Assembly: GCA_050250575.1 (NCBI GenBank)
Contig: JBFWOJ010000005.1
Coordinates: 1 to 64,000 of the forward strand
DNA from: SHVO01 sp050250575
GTDB lineage: Bacteria; Pseudomonadota; Alphaproteobacteria; Rhodospirillales; Rhodospirillaceae
DNA: 64,000 nucleotides
Direction of reading: 5' to 3'
This document shows positions 42,703-50,488 of the stretch, one piece after another. The translations under genes were made by a program, and so were the position numbers. The notes beneath the pieces were generated by a model, which did not search any database, had not been told where the DNA came from, and saw nothing but the letters and a program-made list of their open reading frames with translations. Each line of letters begins with the position of its first letter. Within the stretch, counting starts at the first letter, position 1.

Positions 42703-44072
42703 GCCGGCGGTGCACCTGTGAATCCGCCGACGGCCTTCATGAAACGGCCGGCCAGCGGCGCCATCCTGGCTTCGGTGAAGATCGGCCCGACCAGCTGAAC
42801 CCCGAACGGCAGTCCGCGCCGATTGATGCCGGCGGGCACGGCAAAAGCCGCGAGGTCAAGGATGTTGCCAAAGCCGGTATAGGTGCTGAACTTCCAAGGC
42901 AGTGCGATCGGATCGGCTTCGACTTCGGCAACCGTCGCCTGCAGCGGCGACGTCGGCACGAGCAGAAAATCGACGCCGGAAAAAATCCGCCCCACTTCGC
43001 GCTTGAGGGCCTCGAGGCGATGCTGGCCCTTGAACACCTCGACGGCGGTGCGGTCCTTGTTGCCGAGGATCAGCTTGACCACATTCGGATGAACATCGGC
43101 CTGGTGGGCTTCAATGAACGCGCCGAGGTCGGCGACGCGCTCGGCGATGAAGCCGGCGCCGTACAAGAGCGCGCCGGCCTCGCGGAACGGCGCAAAATCG
43201 ATTTCCACCTTCCTGCCGCCGATCCCCTCCATGACCGCGACCGCGGCGTCAAACATGCGCGCGTTTTCGATATCGCCGTAGAACTCGAGATCCGCGCGCC
43301 GCGGCACGGCAAAGGAAAAAGGTCCAGACGGCGCCGGCGGAATGGAGACGCGGACACGCGAATAAGCGTCCGCGGGGTCCATCTCGGCCAGCGCGTCGAG
43401 CACCTCCATGCTGTCTTCGACGCTATGCGCGAGCACGGCGACGCAGTCGAGCGTGCGGTTGCAGGGCACGACCCCCGACGCCGAAATAATCCCCCGCGTG
43501 GGTTTCAGCCCGACGATATTGTTGAAGGCCGCGGGAATGCGGCCGGAACCGGCGGTATCGCTGCCGAGCGCAAACGCAACGATGCCGGCGGCCACCGCCA
43601 CAGCCGAGCCCGAGCTCGAGCCGCCGCAGACATAGTCGCGGCCGAAGACCGAGCGCGGAATGCCGTAGGGCGAGCGCACGCCGGCGGTGCCGGTCGCGAA
43701 CTGATCCATATTGGCCTTGCCGATGATCACCGCGCCCGCCGCCTCGAGCCGGCGGACGGCGAAGGCGGTCTCCTTTGGCGCGTAGGCATACGCCGGGCAC
43801 GCCGCCGTCGTGTCGTAGCCCGCAAGGTCCATATTGTCCTTGATGGCGCAGGGCATGCCGTACAGCGGCATCTTGCCGCGGGTCTGCTCATCGAGACCCT
43901 CGAGCGCCGTCACGCGCGCCGTCAGGTCATCGGGCCGAATGCGCGAAATCCAAACCGCGGGATCGGCGTAGGCATCGGCGCGACGCACCGCTTCCTGTAC
44001 GACATTTCCGACATGTGCACCGGCGCGATAAGCGGCCCGGATCTCAGGGAAGGTAAAACGCAGCGGTTTCAT
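42699..44072 (-). CDS. AtzF-like allophanate hydrolase/amidase without the C-terminal domain
   Basis: 457 residues of the amidase-signature family. The triad is in place: Lys78 in GMPCAIKDNMDLAG, cis-Ser in GGSSSGSAVAVAAG (about 152-153) and nucleophile Ser176 in SDTAGSGRIPAAF. The N-terminal AYADPAVWISRI is typical of allophanate hydrolases (AtzF), which split allophanate from urea carboxylase into ammonia and CO2. The usual extra C-terminal domain (full length about 600) is absent and no urea carboxylase is adjacent, so another amide substrate is possible. Confidence 0.8.
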   Translation of the reverse strand: MKPLRFTFPEIRAAYRAGAHVGNVVQEAVRRADAYADPAVWISRIRPDDLTARVTALEGLDEQTRGKMPLYGMPCAIKDNMDLAGYDTTAACPAYAYAPKETAFAVRRLEAAGAVIIGKANMDQFATGTAGVRSPYGIPRSVFGRDYVCGGSSSGSAVAVAAGIVAFALGSDTAGSGRIPAAFNNIVGLKPTRGIISASGVVPCNRTLDCVAVLAHSVEDSMEVLDALAEMDPADAYSRVRVSIPPAPSGPFSFAVPRRADLEFYGDIENARMFDAAVAVMEGIGGRKVEIDFAPFREAGALLYGAGFIAERVADLGAFIEAHQADVHPNVVKLILGNKDRTAVEVFKGQHRLEALKREVGRIFSGVDFLLVPTSPLQATVAEVEADPIALPWKFSTYTGFGNILDLAAFAVPAGINRRGLPFGVQLVGPIFTEARMAPLAGRFMKAVGGFTGAPPA

Positions 44073-44300
44073 GAGGTCAAAAAGAGAAGGTGGAGAACCC
44101 TAGTTTAGTCCACTTTGCCGCGTCAAACCGGCGGATTGGTAAGCTCAGCTTACAAGGTTAGACCCTTGATGGCGAGTTATCCACACGCTCTATTTGGGAA
44201 ATCGCAAGATGGCGGGATTTTTACCGAAACATCCCCTTGAACTACCGTCTCCGCGTTGTAAACAAAGGCCCATATTGTAAGCGCACTTTGAGGGGCCTCG
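44073..44300. promoter_or_regulatory. Divergent control region of the amidase gene and pckG
   Basis: It contains the palindrome GTAAGCT-C-AGCTTAC near 44140-44154 and a perfect DnaA-box sequence TTATCCACA at 44177-44185. Closer to pckG a possible sigma-70 promoter is TTGAAC-N16-TAAACA (about 44237-44264), with two TTGTAA direct repeats around it. All are by-eye readings. Confidence 0.4.
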
Positions 44301-46130
44301 GTGAATAAGGACGTACGTTTGGGCACGACCAGCAATGCCAAACTGAATGCTTTGGTGAACGAGATCGCGACCTTGTGCAAACCCGATCGCATCCATTGGT
44401 GCGACGGTTCGCAAGAAGAATACGATGCGCTGTGCGAACAGATGGTCAAGGGCGGCACGTTCATCCGCCTCAACGAAAAAAAGCGTCCGAACTCCTTCCT
44501 GTGCCGCTCGCATCCGGGCGACGTCGCGCGCGTCGAGCACCGCACCTTCATCTGCACGAAGGACAAGGACGACACCGGCCCGACCAATAACTGGGCCGAT
44601 CCCACCGAGATGAAGGCCACGCTCAAGGGTCTTTTCGCCGGCTGCATGCGCGGCCGCACCATGTATGTGATTCCCTTTTCGATGGGCCCGCTGGGCTCGG
44701 ACATCGCCCATATCGGCATCCAGATCACCGACTCTGCTTATGCCGTCGTCAACATGCGGATCATGACCCGCATGGGAAAGAAGGTGCTCGACGTTTTGGG
44801 CAACGGCGATTTCGTGCCGTGCATCCACTCGGTCGGTGCGCCGCTGGAGCCGGGGCAGAAGGACGTGCCGTGGCCGTGCAACGAGCAGAAGTACATCGTG
44901 CAGTTCCCCGAAGACCGCGAGATCTGGTCGTTCGGCTCCGGCTACGGCGGCAATGCGCTTCTGGGCAAAAAGTGCTTCGCGCTGCGGATCGCCTCGGTGA
45001 TGGCGAAGGAAGAAGGTTGGCTCGCCGAGCATATGCTGATCGTCGGCCTCGAATCCCCGAAAGGCGAGAAGACCTATATCGGCGCGGCGTTCCCGAGCGC
45101 CTGCGGCAAGACCAACCTAGCCATGATCATCCCGCCCCAGGGGTTCGAAGGCTGGAAGGCCTGGACCGTGGGCGACGACATCGCATGGGTGAAGCCGGCG
45201 GCCGACGGCACGCTGCGCGCCATCAACCCCGAGGCCGGATATTTCGGCGTTGCGCCCGGCACGTCCGACAAGACCAATCCGAACGCGATGAAGCTGGTCG
45301 AGCGCAACTGCATCTTCACCAACGTCGCGCTGACGGACGACGGCGACGTGTGGTGGGAAGGCATGACCGACGAAGCGCCCGCGCACCTCATCGATTGGCA
45401 GGGCAAGGACTGGACGCCGGGCTGCGGTCGGCCGGCCGCGCACCCGAACGCGCGTTTCACGGCGCCGGCGACGCTGTGCCCGATCCTCGATCCCGCCTGG
45501 GACGATCCCAAGGGCGTGCCGATCAGCGCTTTCGTATTCGGCGGCCGCATGAGCCACACCTTCCCGCTCGTGTTCCAGTCGCTCAACTGGGATCACGGCG
45601 TCTATCTCGCCGCCACCATGGGATCCGAAGCGACAGCCGCCGCCGAGAACCAGGCCGCCGTGCGCCGCGACCCGATGGCGATGCTGCCGTTCTGCGGCTA
45701 CAACATGGCGGACTACTGGTCGCACTGGCTGTCGATCGGCCACAAGATCAAGAACCCGCCGGCGATCTTCCGCGTCAACTGGTTCCGCAAGGACGAGCAC
45801 GGCAAGTTCATGTGGCCGGGCTACGGCCAGAACATGCGCGCGCTGGCGTGGATCGTCGACCGCGTGCACGGCCGCGGCGACGCCGTCGAAGGTCCGTTCG
45901 GCTTCATGCCTCGCTATCAGGATATGAAGTGGGACGGCCTCGCTTTCGACAAGGCGAAGTTCCAGAGCCTGATGCAGATCGACCGCAGCCAAGCCTTGCG
46001 CGAAATCGATGACCAGAAGTCGCTGTTCGAGCGCTTCGGTGCGCGCACGCCAGCGGTGCTGATCACGCAACAGAGCGAAGTGCGCAGGCGCGTCGAGGGC
46101 GCCGCCGAGGTTTGGGCGCCGGCCGCTTAA
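44301..46130 (+). CDS. pckG: Phosphoenolpyruvate carboxykinase (GTP)
   Basis: 609 residues from a GTG start, the length of GTP-type enzymes. Blocks: the substrate Arg region RTMYVIPFSMGPLGS, the kinase-1a P-loop AAFPSACGKTNLAM containing the hyper-reactive Cys, the metal-binding VGDDIAWVKP, and the guanine-binding FRVNWFRKDEHGKF. It converts oxaloacetate and GTP into PEP at the entry to gluconeogenesis. Many alphaproteobacteria use the unrelated ATP enzyme PckA instead. Monocistronic: a bidirectional terminator follows. Confidence 0.96.
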   Translation: MNKDVRLGTTSNAKLNALVNEIATLCKPDRIHWCDGSQEEYDALCEQMVKGGTFIRLNEKKRPNSFLCRSHPGDVARVEHRTFICTKDKDDTGPTNNWADPTEMKATLKGLFAGCMRGRTMYVIPFSMGPLGSDIAHIGIQITDSAYAVVNMRIMTRMGKKVLDVLGNGDFVPCIHSVGAPLEPGQKDVPWPCNEQKYIVQFPEDREIWSFGSGYGGNALLGKKCFALRIASVMAKEEGWLAEHMLIVGLESPKGEKTYIGAAFPSACGKTNLAMIIPPQGFEGWKAWTVGDDIAWVKPAADGTLRAINPEAGYFGVAPGTSDKTNPNAMKLVERNCIFTNVALTDDGDVWWEGMTDEAPAHLIDWQGKDWTPGCGRPAAHPNARFTAPATLCPILDPAWDDPKGVPISAFVFGGRMSHTFPLVFQSLNWDHGVYLAATMGSEATAAAENQAAVRRDPMAMLPFCGYNMADYWSHWLSIGHKIKNPPAIFRVNWFRKDEHGKFMWPGYGQNMRALAWIVDRVHGRGDAVEGPFGFMPRYQDMKWDGLAFDKAKFQSLMQIDRSQALREIDDQKSLFERFGARTPAVLITQQSEVRRRVEGAAEVWAPAA

Positions 46131-46154
46131 ACGCCGCGCGCAGGATCCAATAAA

Positions 46155-46186
46155 AAAAGGCCCGGAGCGATCCGGGCCTTTTGTTT
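46155..46186. terminator. Bidirectional intrinsic terminator between pckG and the cytochrome c gene
   Basis: AAAAGGCCCGGA-GCGA-TCCGGGCCTTTT, a perfect 12-bp stem with a tetraloop, flanked by A-run and T-run, so it serves both convergent genes. Confidence 0.95.
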
Positions 46187-46203
46187 TCCGCGGCGGCGGA
46201 CGA

Positions 46204-46593
46204 TTATTCCTTCGTCGCCTGGACGACGTAGGCGACGATGTTCGCGCGCACCTGTTCATTGGGAACGCCGACGAATGGCATCTTGGTGCCCTTCACATAA
46301 TCCATCGGCTTGACGAGGTACTTCATCAGTTCCTCTTCGCTCCAGATGATGCCGGCGTTCTTCATGGCGTTCGAGTAGGCGTAATCGGCGCGGTTGGTGC
46401 CCGATTTCTTGCCGATGACGCCGTGCAGGTTGGGACCGATCTTGTTGACCCCGCCCTTCTCCACGGTGTGGCAGGCCGAGCACGGCGCGAACTGCTTCTT
46501 GCCGAGTTCGGGATCGCCCTTCACCTCGGCCGCCGTCGCGCCCGCAAACGAGACGGGCAGCAGCATCGCCGCCAAAACCAGTACCTTACGCAT
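46204..46593 (-). CDS. Class I cytochrome c (c2/c550-like), periplasmic
   Basis: 129 residues from the ATG at 46593: a signal peptide (about 1-22) then a mature domain of about 107 residues with the haem site CSACH (Cys38, Cys41, His42) and the axial Met in GTKMPFVGVP. IGPNLHGVIGKKSG is the usual mid-segment of class I cytochromes of alphaproteobacteria. It should carry electrons in the periplasm, for example from the bc1 complex to an oxidase. Confidence 0.93.
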   Translation of the reverse strand: MRKVLVLAAMLLPVSFAGATAAEVKGDPELGKKQFAPCSACHTVEKGGVNKIGPNLHGVIGKKSGTNRADYAYSNAMKNAGIIWSEEELMKYLVKPMDYVKGTKMPFVGVPNEQVRANIVAYVVQATKE

Positions 46594-46726
46594 TCCTTGT
46601 TCCCTTTGCCTGTAACACCCCGGGCCCTTTAGCCCTTGGTCGCCGAATATCGCCGATTCCCGGCGCCGGGCAAGACCTCTGTTATGGCCTATCAAGCCCC
46701 TCGAACATGGCGGTTTTTGGGGAGAG

Positions 46727-46752
46727 TGAACAAATCGGCGTGAGTTCGCGTT
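46727..46752 (+). promoter_or_regulatory. Possible EcfG-type promoter of the ferritin-like gene (TGAAC-N17-CGTT)
   Basis: TGAAC 46727-46731, CGTT 46749-46752; one mismatch to the consensus. It is 37 bases before the start codon. Confidence 0.4.
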
Positions 46753-46788
46753 CCTTGAAGCATTCCCCCCTCGAGGAAAGGCTCAAGA

Positions 46789-47112
46789 ATGGCCAGCGAC
46801 CATCTCCACGCCCCGCGCGAACGGCTGCGCAAGGAAACCATCCATATGCACCAGGCGATCACATCGCTGATGGAGGAATTGGAGGCGGTCGACTGGTATC
46901 AGCAGCGCGCCGACGACTGTGACGATCCCGGCTTAAAAGCGATCCTCCTTCACAATATGAAGGAAGAAATCGAACACGCGGCGATGACGCTGGAATGGAT
47001 CCGACGCGCGAGCGTCGATTTCGACAAGGAGCTGAGGGAGTATCTGTTCTCGGAAGGCGATATCGTCGCCAAAGAGCATGCGTCCGAAGGGCATTCGGCG
47101 CACGACCATTGA
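46789..47112 (+). CDS. Encapsulin-type ferritin-like protein (EncFtn) without encapsulation tail
   Basis: 107 residues, strikingly close to Rhodospirillum rubrum EncFtn: SLMEELEAVDWYQQR, then HNMKEEIEHAAMTLEWIRR and LREYLFSEGDI. By alignment the ferroxidase ligands Glu30, Glu60 and His63 are kept, as is the entry-site pair around Glu29/Glu32 and Trp36. EncFtn oxidises Fe2+ as a decamer of half-ferritin units inside an encapsulin shell. Here no encapsulin gene follows, and the C-terminus (GHSAHDH) lacks the usual targeting peptide. It ends 3 bases from the convergent greB stop. Confidence 0.88.
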   Translation: MASDHLHAPRERLRKETIHMHQAITSLMEELEAVDWYQQRADDCDDPGLKAILLHNMKEEIEHAAMTLEWIRRASVDFDKELREYLFSEGDIVAKEHASEGHSAHDH

Positions 47113-47115
47113 AGA

Positions 47116-47673
47116 TCAAAGTCCGTATCTGATCTCGATCACGTCGAGGGCTTCCTCCCCCGCCGGCGTGCGCAGCTTCACGGTATCGCCCACGCGAGCT
47201 TTCAGGAGCGCGCGGGCCACCGGAGAGACCCAACTCACCAGAGCCGCGTCATCGGAATCGGCCGCTTCGTCGATACCCACGATCTTCACGGTCCGCTCCT
47301 CGTCCTTCGAGGTGACATAAGTCACCGTCGCACCGAAAAACACCTGAGACTGATTCTTCTGGCGCGCGGGATCGACCAACTCGGCGCTGTCGCGCCGCTT
47401 CGTGAGGTAACGGACGCGGCGGTCTATCTCGCGCAGGCGGCGCTTGCCATAGATATAATCGCCGTTTTCCGAACGGTCGCCGTTGCCCGCCGCCCAGGAC
47501 ACGATCTCGACCACCTTGGGGCGCTCGATACGCAGCAGCTGATGCAGTTCATCGTCGAGCATCTTGAGGCCGCGCGGCGTGACGTAGTTCTTCACGCCCG
47601 CGGGAAGGGAGTCCGCCTCCTCCGGCAGGTCTTCGTCTTCGGCCTCAGTTTCTTTGGTGAATGCCTTGCTCAT
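47116..47673 (-). CDS. greB: Transcription elongation factor GreB/GreA family
   Basis: 185 residues. The N-terminal coiled coil holds the tip motif GDRSENGDYIYGKRRLREIDRR, in which the acidic residues place Mg2+ at the RNA polymerase active site to cleave backtracked RNA. The C-terminal FKBP-like domain starts about residue 110 (GATVTYV) and ends TPAGEEALDVIEI. The tip and the basic patch favour GreB. The first 25 residues are an acidic extension (EAEDEDLPEEAD) not found in the E. coli protein. Confidence 0.9.
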   Translation of the reverse strand: MSKAFTKETEAEDEDLPEEADSLPAGVKNYVTPRGLKMLDDELHQLLRIERPKVVEIVSWAAGNGDRSENGDYIYGKRRLREIDRRVRYLTKRRDSAELVDPARQKNQSQVFFGATVTYVTSKDEERTVKIVGIDEAADSDDAALVSWVSPVARALLKARVGDTVKLRTPAGEEALDVIEIRYGL

Positions 47674-47786
47674 CGCGGGGACTTCTTATGCATCGGCCGC
47701 GACCGAACGCAATAACCGGGTTCCACTTTGCTGATCGCCGGGACTTTCTCGCTCCGCCGCGAAGCCCGGCCGCGCGGCACGCGGAT

Positions 47787-48179
47787 CTATTTCTTTCCGG
47801 TGCCCATCGCAAGCCCGGCGATGATCGCCGACAGGAGCGCCGTGCCTTTGTGCTTGGCGAACATCTCTTTGATCTCGCCGGCCGCCGAGTCTTCCTGCTC
47901 GACCCGCGGCTTGCGGTGCGGATGCAGCGTTGCGCGCGTGAGATAGGCAAACACGGCGCAGAGCACACCCAACACACCGGCCATACTGAGCGCGGCGTAT
48001 TCAGCGCCGAGGCGCGGGATGAGGAAAATCCACAACGCAGCGATCAGCGCAATACCGGCGCCTATACCGCAGACCAGCGCCAAGACGGCCCACTTGAGGG
48101 CCCCGACGATGCGGCCCACGCGCTGGGCGAGCCGCATTTCGGCGAGCATCATCAAGCCCATCTTGACGAGCCTACTCAT
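47787..48179 (-). CDS. Holin-like/DUF1469-type membrane protein
   Basis: 130 residues from the ATG at 48179. Two long hydrophobic helices (about 29-52 and 60-80) sit between a basic N-terminus and a soluble tail, which ends in one more hydrophobic stretch (LLSAIIAGLAMG). Proteins of this look are commonly encoded beside YqjD/DUF883 genes in stress-induced operons; here the DUF883-like gene is 13 bases upstream on the same strand. Function not established. Confidence 0.7.
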   Translation of the reverse strand: MSRLVKMGLMMLAEMRLAQRVGRIVGALKWAVLALVCGIGAGIALIAALWIFLIPRLGAEYAALSMAGVLGVLCAVFAYLTRATLHPHRKPRVEQEDSAAGEIKEMFAKHKGTALLSAIIAGLAMGTGKK

Positions 48180-48192
48180 GATGAGAGGTCGC

Positions 48193-48513
48193 CTACTTGC
48201 GGAAGAAGAGTTTGGAGATGACGAACCCCGCGGCAAAGGCCATCAGCAGACTCGCGATCGGCTGATCGTCGATTTGCCTTTCCATCGCGGCGAGCTGCTT
48301 CTTGCCGCGCTTTTGCATATCCTTGTAGAGGTCCGCGGCTTCATCGGAGAGGTCGTCGGCCATATCGCGCGCGCTGTCGAGCGCATCGTCGAGGTTCAGC
48401 TTCTTCACGTGGGCGACCGCCTTCTGCACGTCCTTCTTCAAGGCGGCGAGATCATCGATGATCGCTTCGATGTCGGCGCCACTGACGCTCTCAAGTTTCT
48501 TGCGCAAATCCAT
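48193..48513 (-). CDS. YqjD/ElaB/DUF883-like membrane-anchored stress protein
   Basis: 106 residues from the ATG at 48513. A long amphipathic, charge-rich helix (residues about 5-78, with DALDSARDMADDLSDEAADL) precedes a C-terminal anchor (IASLLMAFAAGFVISKLFF). In E. coli such proteins attach to the inner membrane and can bind ribosomes in stationary phase; that role is known for YqjD, not shown here. First gene of a two-gene unit. The 345 bases upstream, to DUF3309, hold only the DUF3309 promoter. Confidence 0.8.
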   Translation of the reverse strand: MDLRKKLESVSGADIEAIIDDLAALKKDVQKAVAHVKKLNLDDALDSARDMADDLSDEAADLYKDMQKRGKKQLAAMERQIDDQPIASLLMAFAAGFVISKLFFRK

Positions 48514-48797
48514 GATGTGAACCCTTCCCACAGCGGTGATGACGCGTAGCGCCGACGATTTGAAGTTCCAGGACCTTGTCTCGAACGCCCGCGCAGGAAC
48601 TTCAAATCGAGCGCGGCGCCACAACTTTATATTGTTCGTGCCCTTATCGCTTCCGAAGTCGGCATCAGATCCGCCTGCACAAGGTTGGGAAACGGGGCAC
48701 TAGCCGAATGTTCGACACGTAAAAATTGTTCCTGATTACCAGGGATTAAACGGTTCGCACCCCCGGCGGTTGCACTTCCCACGAGCCTTGCACGACC

Positions 48798-48822
48798 GGA
48801 ACTCTTGTGCCCGGAGGCCGTT
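48798..48822 (+). promoter_or_regulatory. EcfG-type promoter of the DUF3309 gene (GGAAC-N16-CGTT)
   Basis: GGAAC 48798-48802 and CGTT 48819-48822 with a 16-base spacer, followed by TTATA. Consensus match, 37 bases before the ATG. Confidence 0.75.
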
Positions 48823-48858
48823 TTATATTTCGGAGCGAGCTAAAAAAGGAAAAGAACC

Positions 48859-49014
48859 ATGCTCAGCACGATCCTACTGATTTTGCTCATCGCCCTCCTG
48901 ATCGGCGCCCTGCCCAGCTGGCCGTACAGCCGGGGCTGGGGCTACTACCCGAGCGGCGTATTCTCCATTCTACTCATCGTCGTTGTTGTCTTGCTACTTT
49001 CGGGACGCATCTAA
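48859..49014 (+). CDS. DUF3309-family small membrane protein
   Basis: 51 residues: MLSTILLILLIALLIGALP, a central SWPYSRGWGYYPSG hairpin and a second hydrophobic helix ending LLLSGRI. This is the typical DUF3309 pattern, a family of tiny two-helix proteins widespread in stress-induced loci. AAAAAGGAAAAG is the ribosome site. An intrinsic terminator lies 26 bases after the stop. Function unknown. Confidence 0.88.
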   Translation: MLSTILLILLIALLIGALPSWPYSRGWGYYPSGVFSILLIVVVVLLLSGRI

Positions 49015-49039
49015 CGGCGAATACCCCTAACCAAAAGTA

Positions 49040-49071
49040 AAACGCCGCGGGCCTCGGCGTCCGCGGCGTTT
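49040..49071. terminator. Intrinsic terminator between DUF3309 and sod genes
   Basis: AAACGCCGCGG / CCGCGGCGTTT, an 11-bp stem with a 10-base loop, able to serve both convergent genes. Confidence 0.85.
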
Positions 49072-49108
49072 CACTTGTGGGGTAGGCCGTTTGAGACACT
49101 AGATATAG

Positions 49109-49732
49109 TCAGCCGCGCGCATTCGTGTAATTCCGAGCGGCGAATTCCCAATTCAGCAGTTTTGCGATCACCGCATCGACATGGTCTTTGCGCGCATTCT
49201 GATAATCCAGATAGTAGGCGTGCTCCCAGACATCGACCGTGAGCAGGCATGGCGTCCCCGAGGCATGGGGTGTGTCGGCGTTTGACGTCGTCTTCACCTG
49301 GAGCTTACCGCCTTCATAGACCAGCCAGGCCCAGCCGCTGCCGAACTGATCGATGGCCTTCGTCGCCAGTTCCTTCTTAAGCGCGTCGAACGACCCGAAA
49401 TCTTTCACAATCGCCGCCTCGAACGCAGCGCCCGGCGCGGCGGGCTGCGGGGATAGACAGTTCCAATAGAAGCTGTGGTTCCACACCTGCGCAGCGTTGT
49501 TGAAGATCTTCCTGTTGTCTTCATCGCCGCAGGTCTCCGCGATGATGTCGTCGAGGGACATCTCGGCGAATTCCGTGTCCTTCACCAGCTCGTTCAGTTT
49601 CGTTACGTAGCCTTGGTGGTGTTTGCCGTAATGGAATGACAACGTACGCGGCGAGATGACCGGCGCCAGAGCATCTTCCGCATAAGGAAGTGCGGGTAGA
49701 GTGAACGGACCGCTGACATCGCGTGGGGCCAT
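49109..49732 (-). CDS. sodB: Superoxide dismutase (Fe/Mn)
   Basis: 207 residues. Metal ligands: His34 in LSFHYGKHHQGYV, the second His in VWNHSFYWNCLSP, and Asp/His in DVWEHAYYLDYQ. GSGWAWLVYEGGKL and NHSFYWNCLSP are closer to iron-type enzymes. There is no signal peptide, so it protects the cytosol. It lies among general-stress genes, though I see no EcfG-type promoter for it. Confidence 0.95.
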   Translation of the reverse strand: MAPRDVSGPFTLPALPYAEDALAPVISPRTLSFHYGKHHQGYVTKLNELVKDTEFAEMSLDDIIAETCGDEDNRKIFNNAAQVWNHSFYWNCLSPQPAAPGAAFEAAIVKDFGSFDALKKELATKAIDQFGSGWAWLVYEGGKLQVKTTSNADTPHASGTPCLLTVDVWEHAYYLDYQNARKDHVDAVIAKLLNWEFAARNYTNARG

Positions 49733-49848
49733 GACTCAACTCCTCGAGCTTCGTTAACGAGAACGCGCGGCATTAAAAAAATACGGCACCTGCGACAACG
49801 TTGGATTCGAGAAAGGTGCCTTGCGCGAATGCCGCCGCTAAAAAGAGA

Positions 49849-49880
49849 TTGGGGTTTGATCCTTGCGGATCAAACCCCAA
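49849..49880 (-). terminator. Terminator of the entericidin-DUF1328 unit
   Basis: TTGGGGTTTGATCC-TTGC-GGATCAAACCCCAA, a perfect 14-bp stem with a tetraloop. On the minus strand it is followed by TCTCTTTTTA, 25 bases after the DUF1328 stop. Confidence 0.9.
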
Positions 49881-49904
49881 AACGTGTCTTCGCTGTCGCC
49901 GGCT

Positions 49905-50087
49905 TCAGACGGGCGGCGGGGGAGCCTTGCCGCGCACGAGGTGCAGCACCAAAGTCACCAAGAACACCAACAGGAAGAGGAAGAACAGGATCTGGGCGAT
50001 ACCTGCAGATGCGGAAGCCAAGCCGCCGAAACCGAGCACGCCGGCGATGATGGCAACCACAAGAAATACGAGTGCCCAACTAAGCAT
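49905..50087 (-). CDS. DUF1328-family (YtjA-like) small membrane protein
   Basis: 60 residues with two hydrophobic helices: MLSWALVFLVVAIIAGVLGF, then AQILFFLFLLVFLVTLVLHL, with the family's GFGGLASASAGIA turn between. DUF1328 proteins are common stress-induced inner-membrane peptides without a known mechanism. The entericidin gene is 45 bases upstream on the same strand and a terminator follows, so they form one transcript. Confidence 0.9.
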   Translation of the reverse strand: MLSWALVFLVVAIIAGVLGFGGLASASAGIAQILFFLFLLVFLVTLVLHLVRGKAPPPPV

Positions 50088-50132
50088 GTGAAATCTCCTT
50101 TTCGTCGCGAGCTTTCGCCCGCTCCTATTCGC

Positions 50133-50282
50133 TTAGTTGCGACGCGCGTCTTCAGAAGCGTCGTCGATCGCGTCACCCGCCGAGCGGATGTCTTCGCCGG
50201 CGCCTTCGATGGTGTTGCAGGCGGCGAGGCTGAGGGAGAAAACGGTCGCGAGGATCGCGAGCAAGGTCGTCGTGGCTTTCAT
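50133..50282 (-). CDS. Entericidin-like small lipoprotein
   Basis: 49 residues from the ATG at 50282. Signal peptide with lipobox LAAC, then NTIEGAGEDIRSAGDAIDD, the classical entericidin A/B body. In E. coli these lipoproteins form a stationary-phase antidote/toxin pair; only one gene is present here. An EcfG-like promoter lies about 60 bases upstream. Confidence 0.9.
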   Translation of the reverse strand: MKATTTLLAILATVFSLSLAACNTIEGAGEDIRSAGDAIDDASEDARRN

Positions 50283-50344
50283 GGAACCATTCCTTTTTAG
50301 GGCTCGCGCGCACCCATTGCGTTCGAGCGTCATCTCGAAGGCTA

Positions 50345-50370
50345 AACTCTGGAGCGTTACGAGAAGTTCC
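50345..50370 (-). promoter_or_regulatory. EcfG-like promoter of the entericidin-DUF1328 unit (GGAAC-N17-AGTT)
   Basis: On the minus strand GGAAC (50370-50366) and AGTT (50348-50345), spacer 17. The -10 differs from CGTT by one base. Confidence 0.55.
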
Positions 50371-50434
50371 GCAGGACTACGGGACCGACGCCGAAATCTC
50401 GCCGATCACGTGTGGCAAAATTGAGGCAACAAAA

Positions 50435-50463
50435 AACGCCGCTCGCGCGGGTCGAGCGGCGTT
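50435..50463 (-). terminator. Intrinsic terminator after phyR
   Basis: AACGCCGCTCG / CGAGCGGCGTT with a 7-base loop; on the minus strand a run of six T follows. Confidence 0.9.
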
Positions 50464-50488
50464 CGACGCAATTCGCTTCGCGATAGGG

